Origin: an uncultured Clostridia bacterium
GTDB taxonomy: Bacteria; Bacillota; Clostridia; Christensenellales; Aristaeellaceae
Assembly (NCBI GenBank): GCA_934647235.1
Contig: CAKUFG010000007.1
Span: forward strand, 1 to 64,000
Length of the DNA: 64,000 nt
Direction: 5' to 3'
The first letter of the stretch is position 1. Every line of letters begins with the position of its first letter. The translations under genes were made by a program, and so were the position numbers. The notes below the pieces were generated by a model. The model did no database searches. It was not told the origin of the DNA and was given only the letters and a program-made list of their open reading frames with translations. This document shows positions 1-7,631 of this stretch, one piece after another.

Positions 1-60
1 ATCAAAAAACGTCGCGGCGACCTTGAGAAAATGAATAAACAGTATGCAGTATTGGCCTGA
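1..60 (+). CDS. 3' end of an unidentified gene, possibly a transposase
   Basis: Frame 1 is open from the window edge to a TGA at 58-60 and encodes 19 residues ending in a basic stretch (KKRRGDLEKMNKQ). The start lies outside the window. No domain can be recognised from so short a tail. The A+T-rich sequence just downstream holds short direct repeats of the kind found at insertion-sequence ends, so a transposase is possible, but this is inference only. Confidence 0.35.
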   Translation: MKKRRGDLEKMNKQYAVLA

Positions 61-76
61 TTATTCATTTTCAAAG

Positions 77-167
77 ACCAAAAGTTGACCCAAAAGTTTC
101 ACGAAAAAGTCCTGAAAACCCTTATATATCAACGATTTTCGAGACAGTGAGTTGCACCAAAAGTTGA
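77..167. repeat. 12-bp direct repeat pair, possible IS end
   Basis: The 12-mer ACCAAAAGTTGA occurs at 77-88 and again at 156-167, and a shorter version (CCAAAAGTT) starts at about 90. The region is A+T-rich compared with the rest of the window and lies between a truncated reading frame and a tRNA gene. This is compatible with the right end of an insertion sequence. The matching left end is outside the window, so no terminal inverted repeat can be shown. Confidence 0.4.
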
Positions 168-220
168 ACTTTCATGTTTATGCACTCCAAAATCCCCGCC
201 AAACACCCTCATTCCAAACA

Positions 221-263
221 AAAGAAAAAGCCCGAAAGTCCTTATCAATCAAGGCTTTCGGGC
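221..263 (-). terminator. Terminator of tRNA-Val
   Basis: On the - strand GCCCGAAAG (263-255) and CTTTCGGGC (238-230) pair perfectly, extended inward by CCTT/AAGG, and are followed by a T-rich run (229-221). It lies directly 3' of the tRNA gene and has the form of a Rho-independent terminator. Confidence 0.85.
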
Positions 264-265
264 AA

Positions 266-342
266 TGGTGGGATTAGTAGGGCTCGAACCTATGACCTCC
301 ACGATGTCAACGTGGCGCTCTAACCAACTGAGCTATAATCCC
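266..342 (-). tRNA. tRNA-Val(GAC)
   Basis: The 77-nt - strand sequence folds as a standard cloverleaf. The acceptor stem is GGGATTA/TAATCCC with discriminator A and an encoded CCA end. The D arm is GCTC...GAGC, and the anticodon stem CCACG/CGTGG encloses loop TTGACAT. The T arm contains TTCGAGC. The anticodon GAC reads GUC, so the tRNA carries valine. It has its own promoter and terminator and is not part of a tRNA cluster in this window. Confidence 0.95.
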
Positions 343-362
343 ATGCTCACAAGAGCAAAAGT

Positions 363-391
363 ATTATAGCACAGCTTTTGCCAAATTGCAA
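363..391 (-). promoter_or_regulatory. Promoter of tRNA-Val
   Basis: On the - strand there is TTGCAA (391-386), a 17-nt spacer, and TATAAT (368-363) with an upstream TG (extended -10). It is a near-consensus housekeeping promoter about 20 nt before the tRNA 5' end. Confidence 0.85.
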
Positions 392-394
392 GCA

Positions 395-941
395 TTAATT
401 ACAAGGTTTTTTGCATGGCTCGGAATGCGCTGTAAGGGCGGCGGCTGCGCGCTGTGCAATCAGGCCGATGACAATGCCCAGCGCCGCGCCCGCCAGCACG
501 TCGGTGGGGAAGTGAACGTACAGATACAGGCGGGAAAAGGCGATGGCAGCGGCCAGCGGAACGGCGATCCAGCCCCACCCGCGGCGCGCCGCAAAGGACG
601 GCTGCGGCGATAACGGAGGACAGCGTGTGCCCGGAGGGAAAGGAAAAATCCGTCGGGCAGGCAATCAATAAGGGCGTGGTCTGATCGATCCAGCAGGGGC
701 GCGGCCGGGCGATCAAGGGCTTGAGCAGCAGGTTGCCAATCAGCACGCCCGCGCCCAGTCCCATCAGCAGCACAAGGCCGGTGCGGCGGTGCTTTCTGAT
801 GCAGAGCAGGATCAATGCAATGACAACCCATACGGCCCCGCCGTTGCCCAGCAGCGTTATGCGCGGCATCAGAAAATCCAGAAAGCCGCAGTGCAGCCGG
901 TCATGAATCCAGTGAAGGACGGTCCAATCCAGCGCGCTCAT
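395..941 (-). pseudogene. Frameshifted PAP2-family membrane phosphatase
   Basis: The - strand gene begins at ATG 941 with several hydrophobic segments and carries the first two PAP2 (type 2 phosphatidic acid phosphatase) motifs in one frame: KPLIARPRPCW and FPSGHT. The third motif, SRLYLYVHFPTD, with the essential His and Asp, lies in another frame that ends at 395. A one-base loss, or equivalent change, around 575-605 therefore separates the second and third motifs. Enzymes of this family dephosphorylate lipid phosphates such as undecaprenyl pyrophosphate or phosphatidic acid. As read, the product of 180 residues would lack the last catalytic motif. The break is in GC-rich sequence but not in a long homopolymer. 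Confidence 0.8.
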
Positions 942-944
942 GGC

Positions 945-1205
945 TTATACCGCCTCCCGGCGATGCAGATGCCCGGCGTGCCTGGCCGCCTGCAGCAGGC
1001 ACGCATAGGCCGCGCCGACCAGCCCGCAGGGCAGGGCCATCAGCAGGGCGGCCTGGATTTCGCCGCCCGCCATTTCAGGCAGACCGGCGGGGTAGAGCAT
1101 CAGATAGCCCAGGCGCAGAACCAGCGACAGCACGGCGGCGGCAAGATACTGCAGCGCCACGCCGTACAGAAAGCCGCGCAGCGCGGCGCAGAGATAGCGT
1201 TTCAT
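945..1205 (-). CDS. Small membrane protein of unknown function
   Basis: An 86-residue protein with two or three hydrophobic stretches (roughly residues 9-37 and 50-73) and a basic C-terminus ending HLHRREAV. It lies 12 nt downstream of the phosphodiester glycosidase gene and 3 nt upstream of the broken PAP2 gene on the same strand, so the three probably form one transcript. I do not recognise the family with confidence. The pattern of a short arginine-bearing first helix and a glycine-rich last helix is faintly like small DUF3021-type membrane proteins, but the similarity is too weak to assign. Confidence 0.6.
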   Translation of the reverse strand: MKRYLCAALRGFLYGVALQYLAAAVLSLVLRLGYLMLYPAGLPEMAGGEIQAALLMALPCGLVGAAYACLLQAARHAGHLHRREAV

Positions 1206-1217
1206 GATGGGCCTCCT

Positions 1218-2069
1218 TTAGAAAAACAGAATGTCGGATACCTTGCGCTCCTGTCCGCCGGCAGGGCGATTGATGATCTGTCCCTGGAACCACATTTCGG
1301 CCGAGCCGCCGCCGTCCAGATTCATGGCCGTGTGCGCGCCCAGGCTGACGAACAGCTCCTGCAGCTCGGGCAGGGTCATGCCCTTGGAGTAGCCGTCCTG
1401 GCGGCCGTCGGCCACGATGACCACATAGTGCAGCGTATCGATCTGCCCGATGGCCGTGCGCGGCTCGCGGCGCGTGGAGCGGGTGGAAATCACGTCAAAG
1501 GACGGGCTGAAGGCTACGCTCTGGCCGTCGCGCACAAGCTCGGGGCCAAACTCAAAGGTCTGCCAGGTGCCGGCTTCCACCAGCTGCTGGCCAAGCTGGG
1601 CAGGGTTTTCCCTGGAGCGATCGACGCGCACGGAGAAGTCGCTGTTCTGATCCACAATCAGCATGTTGCGGGTGGTATCGTGTGTGCGCAGCAGCTGGCC
1701 GTTGCGGATGATGGTGCCGTACTTGTGCACGCCGTAATCATCGGCGTTGATGGCCAGAATAGCTCCGCTGCGGGCGGCCATGGCGGATACCGTTTCCGCA
1801 TTGCCAAAAGGCTGGCCGCTGCTCAGTGCGGTCTGAAACTGCGAAACGCTGGTCAATTGCACGTCCGCCACAAAGTAGACGACGCCGTTTTCATCATAGC
1901 GGCAGATGACGATCTGCCGGTCGTCGCCGTAATAGGAATAATCATAGGGCCCCTCGATGCAGGCAGGCTGGAAGGCGGCGCCTTCGCCGGCAGCAGGGGA
2001 AAGGGAGAAGAGAGAAAGCAGCAGGGTAAGGCAAAGAACGAAACACAGCTTTTTCATGTGAGCTTTCAT
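1218..2069 (-). CDS. Secreted phosphodiester glycosidase family protein (NAGPA domain)
   Basis: The 283-residue protein has an N-terminal signal peptide (basic MKAHMKK followed by a leucine-rich core to about residue 27) and a NAGPA-type domain. Family signatures are visible: AINADDYGV in the middle, and MNLDGGGSAEMW near the C-terminus. NAGPA-domain proteins cleave phosphodiester-linked sugars, and bacterial members are often linked to cell-surface polysaccharide or teichoic-acid processing; the exact substrate is unknown. A paralogue is encoded at 34699-35604. It lies upstream of the small membrane protein and broken PAP2 gene and is divergent from a two-component system, with which it may share a control region. 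Confidence 0.82.
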   Translation of the reverse strand: MKAHMKKLCFVLCLTLLLSLFSLSPAAGEGAAFQPACIEGPYDYSYYGDDRQIVICRYDENGVVYFVADVQLTSVSQFQTALSSGQPFGNAETVSAMAARSGAILAINADDYGVHKYGTIIRNGQLLRTHDTTRNMLIVDQNSDFSVRVDRSRENPAQLGQQLVEAGTWQTFEFGPELVRDGQSVAFSPSFDVISTRSTRREPRTAIGQIDTLHYVVIVADGRQDGYSKGMTLPELQELFVSLGAHTAMNLDGGGSAEMWFQGQIINRPAGGQERKVSDILFF

Positions 2070-2150
2070 CTGGAAGGGTTTCCTTTCGCTTTTGTCCGCC
2101 GCTTCAGGCGGCAGGGATACTGTACAAAACGAAAATGAAGAAAAGACGGT

Positions 2151-2172
2151 ATTTTGATGAGATTTTGATGAG
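2151..2172. promoter_or_regulatory. 11-bp tandem repeat, likely OmpR/PhoB-type regulator site
   Basis: ATTTTGATGAG occurs twice in immediate tandem (2151-2161 and 2162-2172). Tandem half-sites with an 11-bp period are the usual target of OmpR/PhoB-family response regulators, which bind as head-to-tail dimers on one DNA face. The site lies between the divergent phosphodiester glycosidase gene and the adjacent response regulator gene, about 40 bp upstream of the latter's -10 box and about 27 bp upstream of a possible -10 (TACAGT, 2124-2119) for the former. Autoregulation and control of the glycosidase are inferred. Confidence 0.6.
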
Positions 2173-2211
2173 AATTTCGCCGCACCGGTGGCGCGTGCTG
2201 GCGGGATGCGG

Positions 2212-2217
2212 TATAAT
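2212..2217 (+). promoter_or_regulatory. -10 box of the two-component operon
   Basis: A perfect TATAAT ends 34 nt before the preferred GTG start of the response regulator. No good -35 hexamer lies 16-18 nt upstream, as expected for a promoter that needs an activator bound at the tandem repeats at 2151-2172. A transcript from here would begin near 2224, which argues against the TTG at 2228 as start codon and for GTG 2252, preceded by AAAGAGG. Confidence 0.6.
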
Positions 2218-2251
2218 GAGCCTGTAATTGACGCAAAAAGAGGCCCGCCCC

Positions 2252-2928
2252 GTGCGAATCCTGTTGATTGAGGACGATACCGAGATTTCCGCCTATGTGG
2301 AAATGGAGCTGCGCCATGAGGGCTATGCGGTAAGCGCCGCCTATGATGGCGTATCCGGCCTGCAGGCCGCGCTGGATGCGGATTTCGATGTGATCCTGCT
2401 GGATATGATGCTGCCGGGCCTGAATGGGCTGGAGGTGCTGCGCCGCCTGCGCGTGCAGAAACAAACGCCGGTGATTGTGGTAACTGCCCGCGATACCGTG
2501 ATGGATAAGGTGACGGGCCTGGACGCTGGCGCCAACGATTACATCACCAAGCCCTTTCATGTGGAGGAGCTGCTGGCGCGCATCCGCGCCCTGACGCGCT
2601 CCGCACGGGGCGAAAGCGCAAGCCTGCTCAAAAACGGGAATATCGAGCTGGACCGAAAAAAGCGGCTGGTTACGCGCGGCGGCAGCAATATCACGCTGAC
2701 CAAGACGCAGTTTGACCTGCTGGAGTACTTTCTGCTGAATCTGGATATCGTGCTATTGCGCGAGCAGCTGCTCAGCGCCGTGTGGGGCTACAGCTACGCC
2801 GGGGACAGCAACGTGGTGGACGATACGTGCGCTATGTGCGCAACCGCCTGGGCGAGGCAGGCGACAGCAAACTGATCGAAAGCGTAAGGGGGATCGGCTA
2901 TGTCATGCGTTCGCAGGCTGTGGAATAA
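2252..2928 (+). pseudogene. Frameshifted OmpR/PhoB-family response regulator
   Basis: The receiver domain is intact: the acidic pair is in LLIEDD, the phosphorylated Asp is in VILLDMMLPG, the Thr is in VVTAR and the Lys is in ITKPF. The winged-helix domain starts normally (ITLTKTQFDLLEYFL, then LLREQLLSAVWG) but after SNVVD the frame is lost near 2822. The expected continuation (VYVRYVRNRLGEAG, then KLIESVRGIGYVMR) is in the next frame and ends at TAA 2926-2928. Restoring one T in GACG-ATACGTGCGC repairs the gene. As it stands translation ends at 2875 with a scrambled recognition wing. Start GTG 2252 follows AAAGAGG by 8 nt. The cognate kinase overlaps the original end. Confidence 0.88.
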
Positions 2929-4297
2929 CCGCTAGCGTCTGTCCCTCCGGCTGACGCGCACCTACGCGCTGCTGTTTGCCGCAGCTACCCTGTGCCTGTC
3001 GCTGTGCGTGTATCTGGTATCGCGGGGATATCTGCTGGGCCGCCGCCAACGGGAGCTGCAGAGCAGCGCGGAGAACATCGTGGATACCTATTATGAGGAA
3101 ATCGCCGAGGGCGGGGATCCGACCAATCCGCAGCTGCTGTGGGAGATCAATCCCGATGAAAGCCGCGCGCTGCTGCTGATTTCGCCTGCGGGCGAGACGC
3201 TGAGCAGCGCGGGATACTTTGATGTTTTTGCGCAGGAGATACCCGACAGCCTGAAGCATACGGCGCAGTACACGCAGTCCGACGGCGTGCGCCTGATGGC
3301 GCGGGAGCGGAGGATATTGCTGGACGGAGAAATCCTGGGCACGCTGGCAGTGGTGCAGCGCCTGGATCGTGAATATGATTTTCTGCATATGCTGCTGCTT
3401 CTCCTGCTGGGGCTTAACTGCCTGGGCTCGCTGCTTGCGCTGGCAATCGGCCGTGCGACGGCTGTCCGCATGCTGGAGCCGCTGAACGATATCATTCGCC
3501 GTACGCGCGCCATCGCGCCGGATGCGCTGGACGAGCGGCTGGCGCTGCCGCCCGCGCAGGATGAGCTGCGCCTGCTGACCCAGACGCTCAACGACCTGCT
3601 TGAGCGCGTGGAGGCGGCCTTTGAGCGGCAGCGGCGCTTTGCCCAGGACGCCTCGCACGAGCTGCGCACGCCCCTGACCGTATTGCAGGGCAACGCCGAT
3701 CTGCTTGCCCGCTGGGGCAAGGAGGATCCGCAGGTGCGCGACCGCTGCATCGCGGCCATTCAGCGGCAGACCGATTATATGCACCGGCTGGTGGAAAGCC
3801 TGCTGTTCCTGACCCGCAGCGATCATGGCGTGCAGGCGCTGCGGATAGAGGAGATCGGCTTGCCGGTCTTCCTGGAGAAATTGATAGACGAGCGGCGCGA
3901 GACGGACGCGGAGCATGCATACAGGCTGGTGCAGACGGAGGATATCGCCCTGCGTGCGGATGAAACGCTGCTGCGCCAGCTGCTGCTGATCCTGCTGGAC
4001 AATGCCGCCAAGTATACGCCAGCAGGCGGCGCGATTATTCTGTCAGCCGAGGAGGACGGGGAGGACGTTTGCCTGCGCGTGCAGGATACGGGCTGCGGCG
4101 TGCCCCAGGAGCAATTGCAGCGCATCTTTGAGCGCTTTTATCGCGTGGACAAGGCGCGCGCCCGGCAGACGGGCGGCACGGGCCTGGGCCTGGCCATCGC
4201 CAGCGCCATTGTGGATATGCACGGCGGCGATATCACGGCGGAGAACGCGCCGGACGGCGGCCTGATCGTGACGGCTCGCATTCCGGTGTCAAAATAG
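2900..4297 (+). pseudogene. Sensor histidine kinase with early in-frame TAG
   Basis: The natural start appears to be ATG 2900, overlapping the restored end of the response regulator. Translation from it meets TAG at 2933-2935 after 11 codons and then continues in frame with a membrane segment (TYALLFAAATLCLSLCVYLV). CAG to TAG is a one-base explanation. The remainder is a complete kinase: an extracytoplasmic sensor region, second membrane segment, HAMP, phospho-acceptor box DASHELRTPLT, N box LDNAAKYTPAGG, and G boxes DTGCGVP and GGTGLGLA. The first usable start after the stop is GTG 3008, which would remove nearly all of the first membrane helix. The gene is probably inactive or makes a mis-anchored kinase. 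TAG is a normal stop here (the gene itself ends in TAG), so recoding is unlikely. Confidence 0.78.
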
Positions 4298-4325
4298 GCC
4301 GTAAGGCGATTTTTTGCCCAAGGTA

Positions 4326-4354
4326 TTGCATTTGCGCGCGTCTTATGGCATAAT
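4326..4354 (+). promoter_or_regulatory. Promoter of the CNNM gene pair
   Basis: TTGCAT (4326-4331), a 17-nt spacer, then CATAAT (4349-4354) preceded by TG (extended -10). It lies 45 nt upstream of the first gene of the pair and after the end of the kinase gene. Confidence 0.7.
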
Positions 4355-4399
4355 AGATAGGTAAATCTAATTTTCAGCAAAGGATAGTGATCAAGTCCT

Positions 4400-5446
4400 A
4401 TGGACGATGCGGTCCCACGAAGTCTTCTCTTTATCTGCCTGCTGCTGGCGGGCGGATTCTTTGCCGGTACGGAAACGGCGCTCTCCTACTGCAATCGCAT
4501 ACGCATGCAGGTGCTTGCCGACGACGGCGATAAACGCGCCAAGCGCGTGGTGAGCATTCTGGATCAGTTTGATCGCGCGGTCGTCACCCTGCTGATCGCC
4601 ATCAACGTGATCTATACTACGGCGGCTTCTGTCGCTACCATCGTGGCGGTAAACGCCATGGGCGACGTCGGCTCTGTGATTGCCACGGTCTTTTCCACGC
4701 TGGCTGTCTTCCTTTGCTGTGAGACCATCCCCAAGAATTTTGCGCGCGCCAACAGCGACGCCTATATTCTGCGGGTATCGCTGCCGCTTAAATTTTTCAT
4801 GACGATACTCAAGCCTGTCGCCCTGCTGCTGACAGGCTTAGGCTCGTTTGTGAAAAAAATCGTCAACCGCCATGGCGACAGCGTGCCCAGCGTAACGGAG
4901 GATGAGTTTGCGTCCATCGTGACGGACGCGGAGGAAGACGGCGTAATCGATCATGACGAATCGACCATCATCAAATCCGCCATCGATTTTGGAGACATCG
5001 TGGCGGGCGAGGTAATGACGCGCAGGGAAAACATGGTGACGATTCCGGTCAATATCGACCATGAATCGCTCAGGAAGATCCTGCTGGACAACAAGTATTC
5101 CAGATTCCCTGTCTACGATGGCAACCCCGATCATATCGTGGGCATCCTGCGCTCGGTGCGCTGCCTGTGGAAGCTGATGAACGGCACGCGCTTTGATGTG
5201 CGCGAGACGCTCACTCGCCCTTACTTTGTCCGCCCGGATATGCCCATCAGCCATGTGTTTGAGGGCATGAGCGCGCGGCGCGCCCATATGGCTATCGTGC
5301 AGGATGAGGGCGGGCATACCATCGGCATGCTGACGATGGAGGACATTCTGGAGGAAATCGTCGGCGAAATCTACGATGAGGACGATAACGAGGGCAAATC
5401 GGCCGCCGCGCCGCAGAAGCCTCAGAAAAAGGAGGCGGGTAAGTAA
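4400..5446 (+). CDS. CNNM/CorC-type membrane protein with CBS pair, short form
   Basis: 348 residues. The N-terminal DUF21/CNNM transmembrane domain (about residues 1-150) begins with GGFFAGTETALSYCNRIR and contains FLCCETIPKNFARAN. It is followed by a CBS pair (about 190-325) with VMTRRENMVTIP and the closing TMEDILEEIVGEIYDE. The usual CorC/HlyC C-terminal transporter-associated domain is absent; instead there is a short charged Ala/Lys tail. Family members are linked to magnesium homeostasis or metal efflux, often annotated as hemolysins without evidence. Its stop codon overlaps the start of the next gene by one base (TAATG), so the two are translationally coupled and may form a heteromeric complex. 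In the first CBS motif the usual residues after IVGIL are altered (RSVRCLWKLM). Confidence 0.85.
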   Translation: MDDAVPRSLLFICLLLAGGFFAGTETALSYCNRIRMQVLADDGDKRAKRVVSILDQFDRAVVTLLIAINVIYTTAASVATIVAVNAMGDVGSVIATVFSTLAVFLCCETIPKNFARANSDAYILRVSLPLKFFMTILKPVALLLTGLGSFVKKIVNRHGDSVPSVTEDEFASIVTDAEEDGVIDHDESTIIKSAIDFGDIVAGEVMTRRENMVTIPVNIDHESLRKILLDNKYSRFPVYDGNPDHIVGILRSVRCLWKLMNGTRFDVRETLTRPYFVRPDMPISHVFEGMSARRAHMAIVQDEGGHTIGMLTMEDILEEIVGEIYDEDDNEGKSAAAPQKPQKKEAGK

Positions 5447-6699
5447 TGGCGCTGGTACTGATATTGCTGATCTGCGTGCTGATTATGTTCTCCGCCTTCT
5501 TCTCGGCCTCCGAAATCACCTATGCCAAGGCCAACCGCTTCCGCATCGATAAGGCGGCGGAGGAGGGCAGCAAGGTCGCAAAGCTGGAGCAGTATATCTG
5601 CGATCACTATGTGCGCACGCTGTCCGCGGTGCTGGTGGGCAACAACCTGGTTAATATCGCCGCTTCTTCTGCTGGCACCATGCTGTTTGTGCGCGTGCTG
5701 CAGCTGAAAAACGGCGCGGCCATTGCCACGGCGGTCATCACGGCGCTGCTGCTGCTCTTTGGCGAAACCATGCCCAAGATCGTGGCTGCCAGCATGGCCG
5801 ATACCCTGGCCCGCCTGTTTGCCTATCCGCTCAAGGTGGTCATGAAGGTTTTTTCGCCCATTGTATTTGTGGTGGAAAAGCTGGTTGGCAAGCTGTCGCC
5901 CCTGTGGACCCCCAAGGAAGAAACGCCCGACGTGACCACCGAGGAACTGGTGGAGCTGCTGGACAACATTGAGGACGAGGGCGTTTTTACCGAAAAAGAG
6001 GGCGAATTGATCAAATCCGCCATCGAAATTACCGATACCATGGCCATGGAGGTGCTTACGCCCCGCGTGGATCTGCTGGCCATCGATCTGGACGACGGTG
6101 TGCCGGAGCTGACGGACGAGCTGATGCAGTACACCCGCATTCCCGTCTATCAGGGCACGATCGACAACATCGTGGGCATCATGTCCACCAAGAAGCTGAT
6201 CAAGGCCATCGCCGCGGGCGAGCATGTGACGCTGCAGGATGTAATGGTTCCGCCGCTGTTTGTGCATAAAACGCGCATGGTGTCCTCCATCATCCGCGAG
6301 TTCCGCGATAAGCACATGCAGGCCGCCATCGTGGTGGATGAATACGGCGGCACGCTGGGTATGGTGACCATGGAGGATATCATGGAAGAAATCGTGGGTG
6401 AAATCTACGATGAGCGCGACGCAGTGGAGAATGAAATCGTCCAGATCGACGCGCATACCTGCATTGTGGATGGCGACGCGAACCTGTACGATCTGTTTGA
6501 TATCTTCGATTACGAGCCGCAGGATTTCGACTCCGAATACAACACCGTGGGCGGCTGGGCCACCGAGCAGCTGGATCGCTTCCCCAAGGCGGGAGATGAA
6601 TTTACCTTTGACCGCTACACCGTGCGCGTGCTGGAAACCAACGGCATGCGCGTGGAAAAGCTGAAGGTGACCATCAGCGATCCGCCTGAAGAAGAGTAA
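5446..6699 (+). CDS. CNNM/CorC-type membrane protein with CBS pair and CorC domain
   Basis: 417 residues, full-length family architecture. The DUF21 transmembrane domain (residues 1-160; FFSASEITYAKANRFR, LLLFGETMPKIVAA) is followed by a CBS pair (about 200-325; EVLTPRVDLLAID, IVGIMSTKKLI, GTLGMVTMEDIMEEIVG) and a C-terminal CorC/HlyC domain (about 335-415; EYNTVGGWATEQL). It is likely an integral membrane protein in magnesium or other cation homeostasis, based on characterised CNNM/CorC proteins. It is the second gene of a pair starting at 4400 and is closed by a strong terminator. Confidence 0.88.
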   Translation: MALVLILLICVLIMFSAFFSASEITYAKANRFRIDKAAEEGSKVAKLEQYICDHYVRTLSAVLVGNNLVNIAASSAGTMLFVRVLQLKNGAAIATAVITALLLLFGETMPKIVAASMADTLARLFAYPLKVVMKVFSPIVFVVEKLVGKLSPLWTPKEETPDVTTEELVELLDNIEDEGVFTEKEGELIKSAIEITDTMAMEVLTPRVDLLAIDLDDGVPELTDELMQYTRIPVYQGTIDNIVGIMSTKKLIKAIAAGEHVTLQDVMVPPLFVHKTRMVSSIIREFRDKHMQAAIVVDEYGGTLGMVTMEDIMEEIVGEIYDERDAVENEIVQIDAHTCIVDGDANLYDLFDIFDYEPQDFDSEYNTVGGWATEQLDRFPKAGDEFTFDRYTVRVLETNGMRVEKLKVTISDPPEEE

Positions 6700-6720
6700 T
6701 TTTTCCACATAACAGCGCAA

Positions 6721-6765
6721 ATCCCGTCCGAAAAGAGCATTTCTTTGCGGACGGGATATTTTTAT
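6721..6765 (+). terminator. Terminator after the CNNM pair
   Basis: ATCCCGTCCG (6721-6730) pairs perfectly with CGGACGGGAT (6748-6757) and is followed by ATTTTTAT. A standard Rho-independent terminator separates the CNNM pair from frr. Confidence 0.9.
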
Positions 6766-6766
6766 C

Positions 6767-6795
6767 TTGCCATCCGGGCGGAAAACCTGTAAAAT
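6767..6795 (+). promoter_or_regulatory. Promoter of the frr-polC operon
   Basis: TTGCCA (6767-6772), a 17-nt spacer, and TAAAAT (6790-6795), directly downstream of the preceding terminator and 36 nt upstream of frr. It is the only strong promoter I see before the tightly packed genes up to polC. Confidence 0.8.
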
Positions 6796-6831
6796 AGTAC
6801 CGGACAATCTTGATTGACGGGAGGACGAACC

Positions 6832-7395
6832 ATGCCTACTTATAAGGAAATTATTACCGACGCAAAGGATCGCATGACCAAGACCCGCGAAGCCTTTAAG
6901 CGCGAAATGCAGTCCATGCGCGCCGGCCGCGCCAATCCCCAGATTCTGGACCGCATCACCGTGGATTACTACGGCGTGCAGACCCCGCTGAATCAGATGG
7001 GCAACATCTCCGCGCCCGAACCGCGCATGCTGGTGATCTCCCTGTGGGACGCTAAGGCCATCCCCGCCGTGGAAAAGGCCATCCAGAAGAGCGACCTGGG
7101 CCTCAATCCCTCCAACGACGGCCATGTGGTGCGCCTGATCGTGCCCGAGCTGAACGAGGAGCGCCGCAAGGAGCTGACCAAGCTGGTGCGCAAGACGGCC
7201 GAGGACGCCAAGGTAGCCAGCCGCAATATCCGCCGCGACGCCATGGAGCAGTTCAAGAAGCTCAAGAAGGACGGCGAAATCACCGAGGACGATCAGCGCA
7301 AGGCCGAGGAAGAAATGCAGAAGGTCACCGACGCTGCCATCAAGGATATCGACAAGATCGCCGCCGATAAGGAAAAGGAGATCATGATGGTCTGA
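6832..7395 (+). CDS. frr: Ribosome recycling factor
   Basis: 187 residues, the normal RRF length. With EF-G it splits the post-termination ribosome so that subunits can be reused. Family motifs are present: MRAGRANPQILDRI, VDYYGVQTPLNQ, GDGEI-like KKDGEITEDD, and a long charged helical C-terminus. ATG 6832 is preferred over an upstream ATG at 6814 because GGGAGG lies 7-8 nt before it. In many Bacillota frr follows rpsB-tsf-pyrH; here a terminator and a new promoter precede it. Its stop overlaps the next start (TGATG). Confidence 0.97.
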   Translation: MPTYKEIITDAKDRMTKTREAFKREMQSMRAGRANPQILDRITVDYYGVQTPLNQMGNISAPEPRMLVISLWDAKAIPAVEKAIQKSDLGLNPSNDGHVVRLIVPELNEERRKELTKLVRKTAEDAKVASRNIRRDAMEQFKKLKKDGEITEDDQRKAEEEMQKVTDAAIKDIDKIAADKEKEIMMV

Positions 7396-7631
7396 TGACC
7401 GGGAAGGAACAGATGCGTCCTTCGCGCGCAGCATGCCAGGGCCTGCCGCTTGAGCAGGCGCTGGCTGTTTGCCGTTCCATGGATTGGACGCCGCAGGTGG
7501 TTTTTACCGGCGAAAGGCAGGCGGAGCCGCGTTTTACGCCGCGTGTAATCGCGGTGCGGGAGGATGCGCTGATCGCAGCCTGTTTCTGCGACGGCGATCC
7601 CAAGCTGCCGGACAGGGAGGAACAAGCGTGA
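7395..7631 (+). CDS. Small conserved-looking protein between frr and uppS
   Basis: 78 residues starting at ATG 7395, which overlaps the frr stop, and ending in a TGA that overlaps the uppS GTG start. Both overlaps imply translational coupling, so the frame is almost certainly used. The core reads as a leucine/alanine helix (LPLEQALAVCRSMDW) followed by short beta-strand-like segments (PQVVFTG, RVIAVRE, ALIAACF). It has no catalytic motif that I recognise. From memory, small proteins of comparable size and pattern sit at this position in other Clostridia, but I cannot verify that here. Function unknown. Confidence 0.75.
   Translation: MTGKEQMRPSRAACQGLPLEQALAVCRSMDWTPQVVFTGERQAEPRFTPRVIAVREDALIAACFCDGDPKLPDREEQA

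Noticed and set aside
789..2138. A 449-codon + strand frame opposite the PAP2, membrane-protein and glycosidase genes
   Set aside because: The minus-strand genes have signal peptides, motifs and ribosome-binding sites; the + strand product shows only bias-driven composition.
2933..2935. Recoding of TAG as an amino acid in the kinase gene
   Set aside because: TAG terminates normal genes here, including the kinase itself at 4295-4297; a point mutation is simpler.
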